Numbered from the stretch's first letter, positions 24,616-37,136 are shown. The stretch: DNA of 64,000 bases from Punica granatum (GCF_007655135.1 NC_045131.1:3286001-3350000); one strand, 5' to 3'. Numbers and translations are program-made. Notes: a model not told the origin generated them from the sequence alone.

Positions 24616-26580
24616 ATGGTAATCTTTCAAAGCTCAGTCTTGTAATCATCCGACCAACTTATGTTTTTCTTCGCCGTGGTGCGCGACCTTATGGAAAGTC
24701 TCATGAATTGCGATTCAGGTTTGCGTTGCTTGTTTGCTTCCGCTCTTCATGCTCCCAATCGTCAGCATAATTCCAATACTGTTCGATCTCATCATGGTAA
24801 GAGATCCCTCCGGCTCGCGGATTACTTGATTTCTGGCAATTCAACTGGCGTTTATCTTGGTTCTGCTGCTTCTGGTGCCGTGCTCGATCGATGTGAAAAA
24901 TCTCGGTGAAGGGAAATTGCTGCTTGAATATGAAATTCATCGGAGCAGTTAGGTTTGAATGGGGTTGTTTTATTTTCAGTGAGAAAGTTTTGGTTTTTAA
25001 TTGCAGGCGAAGGTGTATAGACTTTTTGGCTGGGAGTATAGGAAACCTGAGAGGGCTCCTCCGGCATGCCCCTATAAACCGGCAGCCAACAAGGATGTCA
25101 AGGTGAGTTCAGAATAGAACTTGACTATTTTCGATGCAGTTGGTGCTGCTTTGTTTGACATGAATCGGCTCGGTCATGTTCGTTCCTCGGGATTTGTAAA
25201 ATGCTAATGAGGTTGATTGTTAGTTTGCATTTTGATTGAGAATTAGTTGTCAGTTTTCATAATTGTTGGATTCTAGGTTCCTTTAGCCTTTTCCCGAGGC
25301 CTCGTATATTTAATACCTTACATATGCAGCAGGCAGCATTTTGAGTGAAGCTATAAGATGTTCTCTAAATGCTTAGCTGTGTTTACGGTTTTTTTGTATT
25401 TGCATGCTCCTTTTTAAGGTCTGGCATAGATTTTTAAGAAGCATTTCTTCGGAACAGCATGTCTTTGTTGCTTGATTAGCATTATCAACTGCTCAGTGAA
25501 GAAGTGTCAGGATCAGTAGTTGATCCCTCTCCTTAGATGCTCGACCCGCTGGGACATATACAGAATACTGCTTGCACACTACTGATAGCTGCACTGAACA
25601 GAAAATATCAGCATAATTGTAGGGTTTTAAAATGTATATGTGCAACTTTGTAGTTGACTTGATTTACAGCTTATTCCACATGAGTTTTCCTGCATTCCTA
25701 ACTATTTTTTGTACTTTTCTGTCCATCATGGGTCTGGATGTGATGTTTCCCCCCTCTTGGCATGGCTGAGCACTTCGGAGTTGCTTTCTTACGTTAAAAA
25801 CTTATTTACATTGATAGTCTTTATTGTTAGCCTCTCTCCAACTTATTGTTGTTACAATTTAAGTAATTTTCTCATTTTGAGTTTCTTTCTTCTTTCTTGC
25901 TCTGTGTTTGTCCCAAGAAGCGTGTCAATCATTGGATCAAATGCTTTTTTTTTCTTTTTTTTTTTCTGGTACCATTTTTCTATAGCCAAAATACATAATA
26001 GAAAATACTTTCATAGATGGGTCATAATTTATCACAGAAACAATTCTCCTGGTGCTGATAGTGCCATAATTTCCATCCTTAAGGTGATAAGGATCGGGTC
26101 AATCCATGTTTCTAGGACCATTCCTAACTCTTTCTTGCTCTTATAGCCATTAGGTATCTAAAGAGCAGTAGAACTTTCTGGCGCTGAAGTAAAAAACGAA
26201 CTTGAGTTTTTATATCTGCCATTACCCTCTTTAGTCTTTAGAAAAATGAATCGGTCAGTTTGTTTATTTGGACTTGGGAAAATCTGAAATAGAGTTATGC
26301 TCGACAATAATCCTGCGAAAATGAAATTCATGTTTATCACTGTCTTTGCTCGTCTATTTGTTCTGTTCTTAGTAATATTTTGTCTTCTTACTGTTGTAGT
26401 TTATCGCCTATAGGCGCTCCCTTGATCACATAATATATTCGTCAAAGAATTTTCTGCTGAAGTTAATGCCATTGTCCTTTGTATTTGCAGGTAGGTGCAG
26501 AAACTAATTCATCTGTTCCAGAATCTGTCACGAAATCTTCGGAAGCAGCAGATGAGAAGAATTTACTGAAGACTGAATAA
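24616..26580 (+). CDS. Small protein of 62 residues, three coding exons, function unknown
   Basis: The coding exons are 24616-24618 (only the ATG), 25007-25102 and 26491-26580. Introns have canonical borders (ATG|GTAATC to TTGCAG|GCG, and AAG|GTGAGT to TTGCAG|GTA), and every junction is in phase 0. The product begins [18 protein letters not shown], continues with [14 protein letters not shown], and ends in a serine- and acid-rich tail ([15 protein letters not shown]). There is no signal peptide or membrane segment. I do not recognise the family. Support is the clean splicing, the well-formed open frames and the divergent position next to RH38. The start could be reinterpreted if a longer leader exon exists. 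Confidence 0.62.
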
Positions 26581-27284
26581 GAAACATCAACCGGAAGAGG
26601 GTCTAGAAAACATAATACTAGCTTCTATCTGCTTATCTGATGTAACCGACTTCGAACCCGAGGATTGCCTCGGTGCTTGGTAAAGAGAAACCGATAGAGT
26701 CTGTACGCAGAAGCTCGTTTCACGGGTCTCTGAAATCGTATTTTTTGAGAATGAGTCTGCGAAATAGAAACTCATCAGTTTGATCTGAATCTGTAAGTTT
26801 TAGAAAAAGTTGTCTTTCTTGTCCATATTTTCGTGGTGATATATGCTTTTATCTAAGACAGTGAATCTCCGGCGAGATTCTGTGGGGGCCCATAGAGCGA
26901 TCTTTACAATAATTTTCAACTAAATTATTGTCAACATTTTTTTTTTCTTTAATTAGATGACTGGGCACTTTATGTAGAAAATTCTTCGCTTTGGAACACC
27001 AAATGTGCTTTTCACCGACGACGGGCAACACATTGTTGGGCCTAACCAAAAGGTAAGAGGAGCCTTACTTCAATTTCGTGTGGAGTTGGATCGAGATGAT
27101 TAGTCAATTATACTTCCAATACCATACGAAGACATGCTTAATTAAAAGGCAAATTAAGAGACAGAACCTGCCCAAGTCGGTAAGAGATAACGATATATTG
27201 ATATACTATGTCATTCTTGCAATTATATATATATGTATGTATGTATGTATTTATATAATTTTTATCTCATGGTAAGAAATGCTA
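26581..27284. other. 3' flank of the small gene and spacer
   Basis: Probably contains the small gene's 3' untranslated region. No other gene recognised. Confidence 0.4.
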
Positions 27285-27585
27285 GGGTGTGTTTGTTTTT
27301 TAAAATTTTTTTATTTAAAACTCAACTTCACTTATATTCAATTCAACAATACAATCATTACTTTTTAATTTATTTTTTTAACCATTCTATTTAATTTTTA
27401 ATATTAAATTATCTCAACTATTCATTACTTTTTCACAATTCAATAACACAATCATTACTTTCTCTCAACTATTCATTACTTTTTCACACTTTTTCTCATA
27501 ATTCAACAATACAATTATTACAAACCAATTAAAACAAAAACTCAACTCAATTCAACTCCAAATTCAAACGCACTCTTATTTATTT
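27285..27585. mobile_element. Copy of AT-rich MITE family 1
   Basis: Begins near GTGTGTTTGTTTTTT and ends near AAATTCAAACGCACT, which is roughly its inverse. The inside carries the family's repeated ATTCATTACTTTTTCACA and ATTCAACAATACAAT blocks. Non-coding. Confidence 0.7.
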
Positions 27586-28124
27586 ACTTATCAAAATTAG
27601 AAAGATTGTCACAAAAGACGACACATTTTATCACATTCCTATTGATGGAGAGGAAATAACCTAATTTTCCACTTGCTTAGGTCAGTCCGACCGGCTATGC
27701 AATGGGCGGTTGACACGTGCACTAATAGTTTTATTGTTAAATAACAACAATATTTAAGAATAGTCATGTTATTGGTCAGACCTTTATTATAGAAAATGAC
27801 TCGGTGGTAGCATGCAATTTCAGAAAAGTTAAATGTATCAGATTCTCTCACGATTCTAATGTGAAATATCGTTTTCTGGAACAAGTTGCGAACGAAACAA
27901 CCCACGAAAATCACTGTTTGATATATATTTTTCAAAAAATTAAGAAGAAGAAAACAACATTCTTAGATGCTTTTTCTGGGAGTGATTTTTAAACATATGA
28001 CTGTGGTCCTAATTCAAAAGAGAAAATTCGAGGTGGAGGAGAAAAAAAACATAAAAATAATATTGATGATTTATTAAAAATTGCATTTCCTTCGCACCTT
28101 GTTAGATAGTTTAGGCCTTGTTTA

Positions 28125-28335
28125 GTTTTAGAGTAAAATAATTTATTTAATCCAACTCAACTCTATTCTTCACAAATTCAACAATATAATCATTATTTTT
28201 TTATATTTTTTTCTAATTTAATAATAGATTCTACTGAAAATCTACATAACAATCTTAATAAAATATACTGAAAATTTTAATTCATAATAAAATCTTAAAT
28301 GCCCATTCTTCATAACAATTCCATGGAAATTAAGT
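28125..28335. mobile_element. Degenerate copy of MITE family 1
   Basis: Starts with a GGCCTTGTTTAGTTTTAGAG-like end and contains CAACTCAACTCTATTCTTCA and AACAATATAATCATTA blocks of the family. The right end is not clear. Confidence 0.45.
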
Positions 28336-28539
28336 AATAGAATTATTTGAAAATCTACTCGTGTACAAATAGATCTATATTTTTCCCTATTCACAGAACA
28401 AGTGAAAAATCATCGAAAAAACTTTCTTAATTCCCAGCTACTATACCATATCAAAATGGGCCCTCTAAACAAGGAAAGCGTGCCGTCATTTGGTGGCATC
28501 ACGAGTGACCAAAGCCACCACTCGTGGACATATTCAAAA

Positions 28540-28571
<32 letters not shown>
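28540..28571. repeat. (ATT)n microsatellite
   Basis: Uninterrupted ATT trinucleotide run in an intergenic AT-rich stretch. Confidence 0.9.
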
Positions 28572-28573
<2 letters not shown>

Positions 28574-28901
28574 TTGAAGGCGGCTTTTTCGGTGCGAATT
28601 TTTAAATCTTTCATACTATACAAAATTAATGTGAACACTTAGATCCCCTCCATTTATTATGGACCGTCCATTGTACGTAATTTTTTTTAAAGTATTTTCA
28701 TTCTTTACTTTTCTATTTTCCTCCCACAAACTTTCAACAATGTTACCGGAGTCCACCGACGTGTATTTGTTGGGATTAATCTTTACCGAAACATCAAATG
28801 GTGTCATTCCATTTCAAAAAATATAAACCATAATGTCTCGAAAATATTTTCCTTGATCATAACAAGAATGATTTAGAATAAAAGGAGAAGAATAAGCTTA
28901 C

Positions 28902-29155
28902 CGCTTGGAGAATTTCTAAGATGCAAGATTCTTTCAACTTCCAGGGAAGATCCTTAGCAAGACCTGCACGAAAACTATCAAAGTATGCCACCAAGAAGAA
29001 GCTTTAATGAGAAAGAATCGGTATTGCAAGTTTGGAGTAAAAATTCACATGTTTATTTTCTCGAAACTGATATAACCATTTTTGTCCATATCAATAGCAT
29101 CAAATTGATCCTTCAGATCGGCCAGTTCATCTTCGTCGAGAGTGCTTGCAAGTGC
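28902..29155 (-). pseudogene. Fragment of a calcium-dependent protein kinase gene (EF-hand part)
   Basis: Two exon-like pieces on the minus strand match the calmodulin-like domain of plant CDPKs of the CPK16/18/28 group. The piece at 29155 down to about 29050 reads ALASTLDEDELADLKDQFDA, then a degenerate first EF-hand (IDMDKNGYISFEKIN), and then a stop. The piece at 28963-28902 reads GLAKDLPWKLKES, then CILEILQA. Splice-like signals remain (CTCAG before the first, GTGCAG before and GTAAGC after the second). No kinase domain or later EF-hands are nearby. This is an intron-bearing genomic fragment, not a processed copy. Glutamate and loop residues are damaged, so calcium binding is unlikely. 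Confidence 0.75.
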
Positions 29156-29394
29156 CTGAGAGGAGTAACAAAAGCTCACGTGCCTGTGGGACATGCCTTT
29201 CCTCCAGTCTTCTACAAGTCATCATCTTCTTGGTTCTCTTCTCTGGTAATTCTCTCCGATATATAATATATTTCATATATTCCATTGTATATATTTGGTT
29301 CATCAATTTATCGTACGTAAGTTGAATGCAAAAATATATGTGTGTGTGTGTGTTCATGTGTATATATGTCAATCAGGGGCAATAAGTGTTGTAA

Positions 29395-29543
29395 TTATAG
29401 AGGGATGTCCCAATCTCATGCTTCTTATTACTATGTCGGGTGGGTGTAAGTCTGAGCCATGCAAGGACCGTTGCTTAGGCATGGGATGGAATTATGGCTA
29501 TTGTAGCCTAGACGACCAAACATGCTACTATGGTAAGAATTGA
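29395..29543 (+). CDS. Possible cysteine-rich peptide exon
   Basis: An open frame ends in a short cysteine-rich stretch with five cysteines (GGCKSEPCKDRCLGMGWNYG, then YCSLDDQTCYYGKN) and a stop at 29541-29543. An AG follows a T-rich stretch near 29378, so it could be the second exon of a defensin-like gene whose signal-peptide exon lies upstream. I could not find that exon. The spacing does not match a defensin pattern I know. Low confidence. Confidence 0.25.
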
Positions 29544-31430
29544 TAAACTAATTCTTAGCATAGATAAATCATATACGCGTGTTACAAAATCCTCAATCAC
29601 ATCTTATATAAAAACTGGATCAGATCGTGATTTTTCAGGAGCATTTTTGAAATTTTAAAATTTATAAGCAAGATTAGATCGAAGAGAATTTGAATGCCCA
29701 AATTAGATATATATGATGTGAAAAATCCAATATATACACAGTAAAATTTGGGTAATTTGAAAGAAAAATTTTAAAAAATGGTGAGAAAGCAACAATTTGG
29801 CCATTCAAATTCCTCTTCCCTTTGGATCCCACTCATCCTTCACCCTCTTTCTCCAAGCGGACATGGAAACCAGCCCATAACCATACATGACACATAATTC
29901 CACTTTTATTAAAATCCAATTATTGCATCAAAAAATGTAGTAGATCTCGTTCATCATCAGCATCCCAATTATAATTAATATGTGAATTATTGCAGCATTG
30001 ACTGCATATATCAAGATTATAAATAATAAGTCCAAGCCTTGAAAACTATACGTGGGAACTGTCTAGCCGTTCGTCTTGTTGCCCTTTCTTCGGACAATAA
30101 TTAACCTAACAATCTTGATCTCGATGTGTGTTCTTAGCCAAATGATCCCTTATCCTTAGTTCAAACATTATCGGATCCTCATACGAGACTTAGGATACTG
30201 ATTTGATCACTTTCACTACACGTGTCTATGTTGTGGATTACGATTTCTCAATATTTGTCTTCTCCATCAAGCGGTGCTCCATGCGTGGTCGTGACATAGA
30301 AAAATTATTAATGATTAGTTATTGGAGATCTACACAAAGTCCCCTTCTACTCACCAGCTAAAACTAATATTAGGGTTCCGTTTCTTTTATGTATTAAACT
30401 ATTATTTTTCGAACATTTATGCCGTTATTGATGTATCTTGTCGAATTGAATAACCTATATTCGTCTTTGAGTTGGATGTTTATAATAATATTCCCCGTAT
30501 TTAAGGCCAATGTATAAGGTCAGTACCTTTTTCCCGAAGCGTGAGCGCATCCACAATGTTTGTTAATTATTTTTGCATAATATTTATTATATTAAGGGTA
30601 AAAAAATAAATAAAGAAAGAAGCTCAGTGAGTGTGAACGGGATCTAAACGCAAAGGAGAGTATTAGAAAAAGGGCCGAAAGAGAAAATGACAAGCGACAG
30701 AGGACCTTCCTCGAAATCGCCGCGAAAGATCAGCGAGCACATGACAGTAAAAACGACACGCGACGGCGGCTGAAGACAGACTGTCAATTTCTCCCAATAC
30801 GAGATACGAGATTGCTCCAAGTTATCCATAAACGAGCGTTTATTTGAACGGAATGTCGGGGAGATTCTTAAAACAACGTCCAACATTGAGATTAAATTTG
30901 CGTCCGGTTCTCCATTTTGTGCTTATTTTTAGTATCATCCTCCAGTTTTTCTTTTCTTCATTTTTCCCCATTTCTTACATACGTAGTTATTTCTTTATTG
31001 CTTGACATTGAGATGAAAGAGACTCCTAGCATAGTCTAAAGATTTTTTTTTTCATGAAAGCATGGTCTAAAGATTTGTTTAACCAGTCAATATGAAAACT
31101 TCGATCATTATATTACTGTTGGTCAAATATATTAAACGATATTGAAGTTTATATTAGCAATTTGATCATTGACTGAGTAAGCAAGTTGATATTCTAAATC
31201 CTAGAGGTTTTGCATTTATGGTACTTTGCCTCTTGTCCCGAATGAGGGTGCGAAGCAGTCCGAAACTCGCAATCCGGGGGAAAATTGAAGCTATACAAAA
31301 TTTAGGGAGCAAAATGGTCAGGATATAAAGATACGTGGTGTAAAACATGATTAGTGGGTGTACCGTGACATCCTGTCAGTCTCTCTCACCCCGTGCAGTC
31401 GGAGTGGGCAGGTAAAAAGGAAGACTCAGA
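29544..31430. other. Intergenic region without a recognised gene
   Basis: AT-rich spacer. Short open frames at 30644-30886 and 31166-31348 (both minus) show no known domain. Confidence 0.45.
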
Positions 31431-31738
31431 GTGTGTTTGGATTCGCAATAATTTTCAACTCAATTTAACTCAACTTCACATATCTTCAATTCAACATCAC
31501 AATCATTACTTTTTTTATTTTTTAAATATTTTTAACCATTCAATTCAATTTTTTAATATTAAATTCTCTCAACTATTCATTACTTTTTCACAATTCAACA
31601 ACACAATCATTACTTAATCATTATTTTTTCTCAATTATTTATTATTTTTTCACACTTTTTCTCATAATTCAACAATATAAACATTACAAACCAATTAAAA
31701 TCAAAACTCAACTCAATTCAAATCACAATCCAAACAAA
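31431..31738. mobile_element. MITE family 1, best-preserved copy
   Basis: 308 bp with inverted ends GTGTGTTTGGATT and AATCCAAACAAA. TCAGA flanks both sides (31426-31430 and 31739-31743), so a 5-bp target duplication is possible. The interior is AT-rich with repeated ATTCAACA blocks and no coding potential. It lies about 320 bp upstream of the ACR10 start codon. Confidence 0.75.
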
Positions 31739-31919
31739 TCAGACTTTCCCTTTACTCCTAAACAAACAACAATCACTCGAACAGCGTGCGCAGAAGGGAA
31801 CAGAGCAACGAGCAGCAGCAGCAGCAGTAGCAGAGGAGTAGGAGAGAACCGGAGACAGGGATGCTTCACCCAACAAGAACGAGAAGCAGCAGTAAAGTTT
31901 AAGCGAGTCCTTAGCGAAG

Positions 31920-31920
<1 letters not shown>

Positions 31921-31953
<33 letters not shown>
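31921..31953. repeat. (GA)n microsatellite in the ACR10 leader
   Basis: GA dinucleotide run about 110 bp upstream of the ACR10 start codon, probably transcribed as 5' leader. GA tracts are common in plant leaders and promoters. Confidence 0.9.
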
Positions 31954-31958
<5 letters not shown>

Positions 31959-32061
31959 TTGTCGGGGTCTGCGCAGATTAGACGGAGAGCAGAGCAAAGG
32001 GAGGGATACTCCGAGAAGACGGGCAGCCGGAGAAGGAAGGAGAGCCCGGTATCTTGTACCT

Positions 32062-34437
32062 ATGGGGGTTCTGCCCGATGACGTAGTGATCATCAGGCAG
32101 CCGGAGAAGGAAGGAGAGCCCAGCGTCATCACCATAAACTGCCCCGACAAGACGGGCCTCGGCTGCGATTTGTGCCGCATCGTACTCTTCTTCGGTCTCA
32201 ACATTGTCAGGGGAGGTGAGTTTATTGAGTTATGTCAGAACATTTCTTTTGCTTGTGCTGAAATTATCGAAGGCCACAAGATATGGACTTTGGTTGAAAA
32301 TCCATGCTTTAAGATTGATTAGTTCCTTCCTGGAGATTAAAAGAGGCAATTATAGGATAAAGGAGGTGCTTGATTGATTCGAAGTATTAAAGTTTGTTCT
32401 TTGTTGCTGTCTTGAAGATGTTTCAACCGATGGAAAATGGTGCTACATCGTGTTCTGGGTCGTCGGGAAGCCTAATACGAGGTGGGGTCTATTGAAGGAG
32501 AGGCTAGTCGAAGCATGCCCGACTTGTGCTTCCGCGTCTGCGATCTCTTTCTTCTACAGCTCTCAGATTCAGTCCCCGAGGCCTCCCGATGTCTTCCTCT
32601 TGAAGTTCTGCTGCTATGACCGGAGAGGCCTTCTACATGGTAATTTCCCTAGTCACTTGATTGGCTCTTAGATCAAATATTCGATCAGTTCGCATCTAAA
32701 GACACTGGCATTACGACTGGCTTCAGTTTATATGCAATGTCAAAGACAAAGAATTAGCGCCTTTAGCGTGCCGTGTATGAATCTTCAAACTTACAGTTAT
32801 TTGTTCTTTCTTTCTTGTTGACTGGGCAGACGTAACATGGGTTCTATCAGAACTGGAGCTTATAATCAAGAAAGTTAAGGTCTCCACAACCCCGGATGGG
32901 AAAGTGATGGACCTGTTCTTCCTCACTGATACCAGGTTCGTTCATTCTTTAGTTATTGCCTTTCTCACATCTATGTACCAATTTACTATCAATTTATCTG
33001 TATATCTAATGGATTTTTAATAGTTAAAGATGGAGCTACTTATTACAAGGAACAAGAAAACCTTCTTATCAGTATAATGTTCTATCAGGGAGCTCTTGCA
33101 CACGAAGAAGAGGAAGGATGACACCATCGGCCACCTGAGAAGTGTTATCGGGGATGCGATGATAAGCTGCGAGATCGAACTGGTGGACTCCGAAGTTACG
33201 TCATGCTTACAGGCTGCTGGCTTTCTTCCCTCTATAATCACAGAGGACATGTTCCAAAGCGAAATGCCTATGAAACCGCTCGATGGGTTGAGCACATCTG
33301 AGAATGTTTCCATAACGATAGACAACCTGCTTAGCCCTGCTCATACGCTTGTCCACATATGTTGCCAAGAGCGGAAAGGGCTTCTTTATGACATAATGCG
33401 AACACTGAAAGACTTCAACATTCAGGTATGTGGATTTTTCTGAAGCCTTTATGCTGTCTACTTTTTTTTTTTTTTTTATGCCGTCTACTTTTTTTTTTTT
33501 ATGCCCCCTCAATTTTGAAGAAGAAAAAGCTAGTGGAGCATTTGCACTCTATTATGTTTTGATTGATGACTCTTATGATACAATTAGATTTCTTACGGGC
33601 GCTTCTCGGTGAGACAAAGGAGGAGCTGTGAGATCGATCTCTTCATAATGCAAGCAGATGGAAAGAAGATTGTTGACCCGAGCAAGCAGATGGCATTAGC
33701 GTCCCGCTTAAAGTTGGAGCTCAATCAGCCTCTAAGAGTAGCAGTAGTGAGTCGCGGGCCTGACACAGAATTGCTAGTGGCCAATCTTGTGGAGTTATCA
33801 GGGAAGGGACGGCCGCTTGTCTTCTATGACATAACCTTTGCTCTCAAGATGCTCAACACCTGCATCTTCTCGGTATACTTCCTTATTACCTGATTAGATC
33901 TATCAATCTTCTCTTAGCATCTGCTGTACACCGGATCATTCCTTGATACTCGTTAAGCATCAAGCACGAGAATAGTATATCTCGTAGGGCACCATCTATG
34001 ATAAACCCCGATAACTATGTGCAAAATCGACAGAAACTAGGGAAAAAAATATCAACTGCAGTTGATGGTAGACCTCGAGCGATGCTTCCCTTCGACTGTT
34101 CTAATAAGTTGCATTTGTCAACAACTGATGACGGTTACTTTGTTGTCCACAATATCTGATGCCTTTTGAGGCCAGCAGTGCGTGCTGCAATTCAAGTGGG
34201 CATGTACTATCCAGAATCCCGGAATCTAGCAACCCAGTGTTTCTTCGTGTTGATTGGAAAAACATTCTTCTGATGTGATTCGATGTTCCTCAGGCGGAAA
34301 TCGGGAGGCGCATGATTGGGGACAGGGAATGGGAAGTTTACAGAGTCCTGCTTGATGACAGGGAAGGGGAAGGCCTCTCCGTTCCTCAAGTCAAGATCGA
34401 GGAAGAAGTTTGGAAGACGCTGATGGGCTGGGATTAA
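32062..34437 (+). CDS. ACR10: ACT-domain repeat protein, ACR10-like (complete copy)
   Basis: Plant ACR proteins carry four ACT domains and are thought to sense amino acids or related ligands; no catalysis is expected. Six exons: 32062-32215, 32418-32639, 32830-32935, 33089-33425, 33588-33872 and 34294-34437, joined in frame to 415 residues. The N-terminus (DDVVIIRQPEKEGEP, then ITINCPDKTGLGCDLC) starts ACT1. GLLHDVTWVLSELE marks ACT2, CCQERKGLLYDIMRTLKDFN marks ACT3, and NRGPDTELLVAN-like VSRGPDTELLVAN plus ELSGKGRP marks ACT4. It ends EEEVWKTLMGWD. Wording such as NIVRGDVSTDGKWCYIVFWV fits ACR10 better than ACR9. Exon 1 lies left of the duplicated block; exons 2-6 lie inside unit A. Confidence 0.93.
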
Positions 34438-35139
34438 TCACCATGGATCCAAAACTATGCCTCACGTCTTCACATCCAGTGCAATTTCTTAACTGGTGGA
34501 CGCTTTCTTCTGTCAGAATGACTAGTGAAGGTGGCAAGCTCGTATAAAAGAGAGTCGAGAAGACGAAGAGATCCGCTTTTACTCGGTAAGACGGATAATC
34601 AGAGTTTGATTTCAGTTCATACTTGTTTCAGAGTTGTACATAACTTCTGTATTTATACTAGCAGGTCGTATATATAAAGATCCGAGTATTACGAATCAGA
34701 TTCGGGTGCGGTAGATTGTGCATTATATATGCTTGTTTGCCTCGAATTATTCCCGTATTAGTGATTAGATCTCGTCGAAGGCACAACAAGTAACAGCCTT
34801 CTCTAAATAAACCCTTCATTGAAGCTGAATACTCTGCAAATCCTATCCATTAGCCCGCCTTCTCAAATTTGAAGCGGCGTGTCATAAGAATAGAAGATGC
34901 ACGGAATGATGACTCTTGCGTGAGCGATTATCGGAGTGGATTTATTGTTTATATGCATCATTGGGACGGTGCAAGTCGGCAAGTTAAAAAAGATGATAAA
35001 ATCGAATCTATATTAGTAGAAGATGCACGTGGAAGTTTTGGTTCTTATCATCCTATGTATTTGAGTTATCAACCTCGGAGTGAGAATATTGACCTAGAAC
35101 TGAATTAAATGAATCCAGACGTATAAGGACATGCGAAGA
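34438..35139. other. ACR10 3' flank, unit A
   Basis: Contains the likely 3' untranslated region. The small open frame at 34869-35108 is disrupted by an insertion in unit B, which argues against coding. Confidence 0.5.
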
Positions 35140-35455
35140 ATTTAATATCCCATTTGATTTTATTAAAATTTTAACTCTAATTTTAACTCTATTTACTATA
35201 CTGTAAAAATTAACAATACAATTATTACTTCTTTTTTTTCAATTTTTTTAACCATTCAATTCAATTTTTAATATTAAATTCTCTCAACTATCCATTACTT
35301 TTTCCATAATTCAACAATACAATTATTACTTTTTCTCATCTATTCATTATTTTTTCATATTTTCTCTCATAATTCAACAATACAATCATTACAATCCAAT
35401 TAAAATCAAAACTCAGATCTACTTAACTCTAAAACCGCACACACTTATTTTTTTA
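35140..35455. mobile_element. MITE family 1, unit A copy shared with unit B
   Basis: Same family blocks as the copy at 31431. A matching copy lies at the corresponding place in unit B (45050-45360), so this insertion is older than the duplication. Confidence 0.7.
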
Positions 35456-35689
35456 GACTGGCAAAACATTTCGATAGGTGTATTTACTATAAGGAGGCTC
35501 TTTAAATGTTCGCTTTTAAGGATGCTCCAAATAATAGCAAGATTCTTATTATTTAATATGAAAACTTATTATTTAACGACAATCCTGTTATGTTAAAATT
35601 AACAAATTTATGACAAAATAGTGCACCAATTTATCAAAAAAATTCTTACGATTTAATGATTATTCAAAACATAATAAGTTTCTTATTGA

Positions 35690-35885
35690 ACAACAAGTTT
35701 GCCAACATGGGTTAATTCAAGTGACTTGTTCCCCTTAAAGTCTTGAGTTCGAGTATTGTGAATTGAAAAAATCAATGCCGAAAGAGCTTTACCTCCATAG
35801 TAGGTCGATTCAGCTCGAACTGAATTAATTAGTTGGAATTCGTTGTGCTTTCGGATACCGAGGTACACCGAAAGATTTTAATTAT
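35690..35885 (+). mobile_element. Possible tRNA-derived SINE, unit A
   Basis: An A-box-like TGGGTTAATTCAAGTG and a B-box-like GAGTTCGAGTATTG lie about 30 bp apart, as in an RNA polymerase III promoter. A body follows that ends with a CGGATACCGAGG-like stretch. Related copies lie at 45595-45785 (unit B) and about 57876-58035. I inferred the SINE class from the boxes. Confidence 0.5.
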
Positions 35886-37037
35886 TTAATCAAAAATTAA
35901 TTAACAAGCACTCAACATATTATAACGTGGCTCTCTCTGAGTGGTCTTTGATTGACCTCCGTAACTTGCTCCTTTTAAGGAGCCTCTTTTTTGAAGTGGA
36001 ACCCAAAGCCAAAAGCTCTATTATAACTAATACAAATATGACCCGTATAATTGAATTTTCGGTTATCAAGATTCACACTAAATAAAAAATAGTACCCCGT
36101 ACCAAATGACAAAGAATAGAAATATAAGAATATAACGTGAAATAAATAGACACATAAATCCTTTAAAAATGATCAAATTCAGGACTTTTTTTTCAAATTG
36201 TCGTCTTGTTTCACTACATTAAAATCCCTTCCTCATACTCGAATGATACAAATGAGAAGCAAAATGCTACATTAAAAGGTAAAAGTCGGATGATTCCAAA
36301 ATAGAAAGTTGACAATTACTCCTCAATCTATTTTCTTTTTGGCGATTCCGTTGGAAAACTATAATTTTGGCAGCATGATTATTATGACCTCGATTTTTCA
36401 GCGCTAATCATAGTCCCATGTTCGTGCTCGAATCGTTTAAGCAACAATCTAAGGTTGGGTTCGGAATCTTGATTGTGATCGGTATAGCCCGATATTCTTT
36501 TGTTTTTTTTCTTTTTTATTTTGTTTGGCTGGGTAACCCGATATTCTTATGGCAATTCAAGCATCGTATATTCCTTTTTCTAGATAAAAGGAAGGCCAAA
36601 TTGCGTATCTACATATGCATGACATAAAACCTCTGAAGTCATTTCTTTGTTCTCTCCTATTTTTTACTAAGGGTGTCCATTTTTCCGGGAATACCCTGCA
36701 AGCTTATGGTCTGTTTCACGAAATCTTGCAATTTGAAAGTTAGATTTGGCGTGGTCTCTATGATTATCAAACCATATATCTACTGGAAACAGACAAGACA
36801 AAATAACTCCTCTGGCATATCGAACGACGGGAACTTGTCACTTTCCACTCTTGCTGGAAACACTTATCAGTTCATATCATACGGCATTTGCATACTTAAA
36901 GCTTACACACTTCTTTGCCATATAAAATTAATTAATGGCTTCAATCAGAATCTCTCCTTTGATTAATTAACTTTAATTAGTCTCACTGTCCACAAGATGG
37001 TCAACCCTCGAGTCAACACGGCAGCTCTCTCTAATCC
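35886..37037. other. Spacer and promoter region of transporter gene A
   Basis: AT-rich spacer matching 45786-46918 in unit B. Two GTCAA cores (W-box TTGAC on the minus strand) at 37000-37004 and 37012-37016 precede the TATA box. Confidence 0.5.
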
Positions 37038-37045
37038 TATATATA
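37038..37045 (+). promoter_or_regulatory. TATA box of transporter gene A
   Basis: TATATATA about 92 bp upstream of the start codon, in a context identical in unit B. The spacing allows a short leader of about 60 bases. Confidence 0.7.
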
Positions 37046-37136
37046 CCTCTCGTACTCCCCTCCTTATCTCTGCAGACAGCCGTAGCAACAAAAAACCACT
37101 AAGCTAGTCATTGACATTCACTAGGGAGAGAGAACA

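Noticed and set aside
35700..35760. Possible tRNA gene from A- and B-box-like motifs
   Set aside because: No cloverleaf can be drawn around the boxes and the copies diverge as a repeat family, so a SINE-like origin is more likely.
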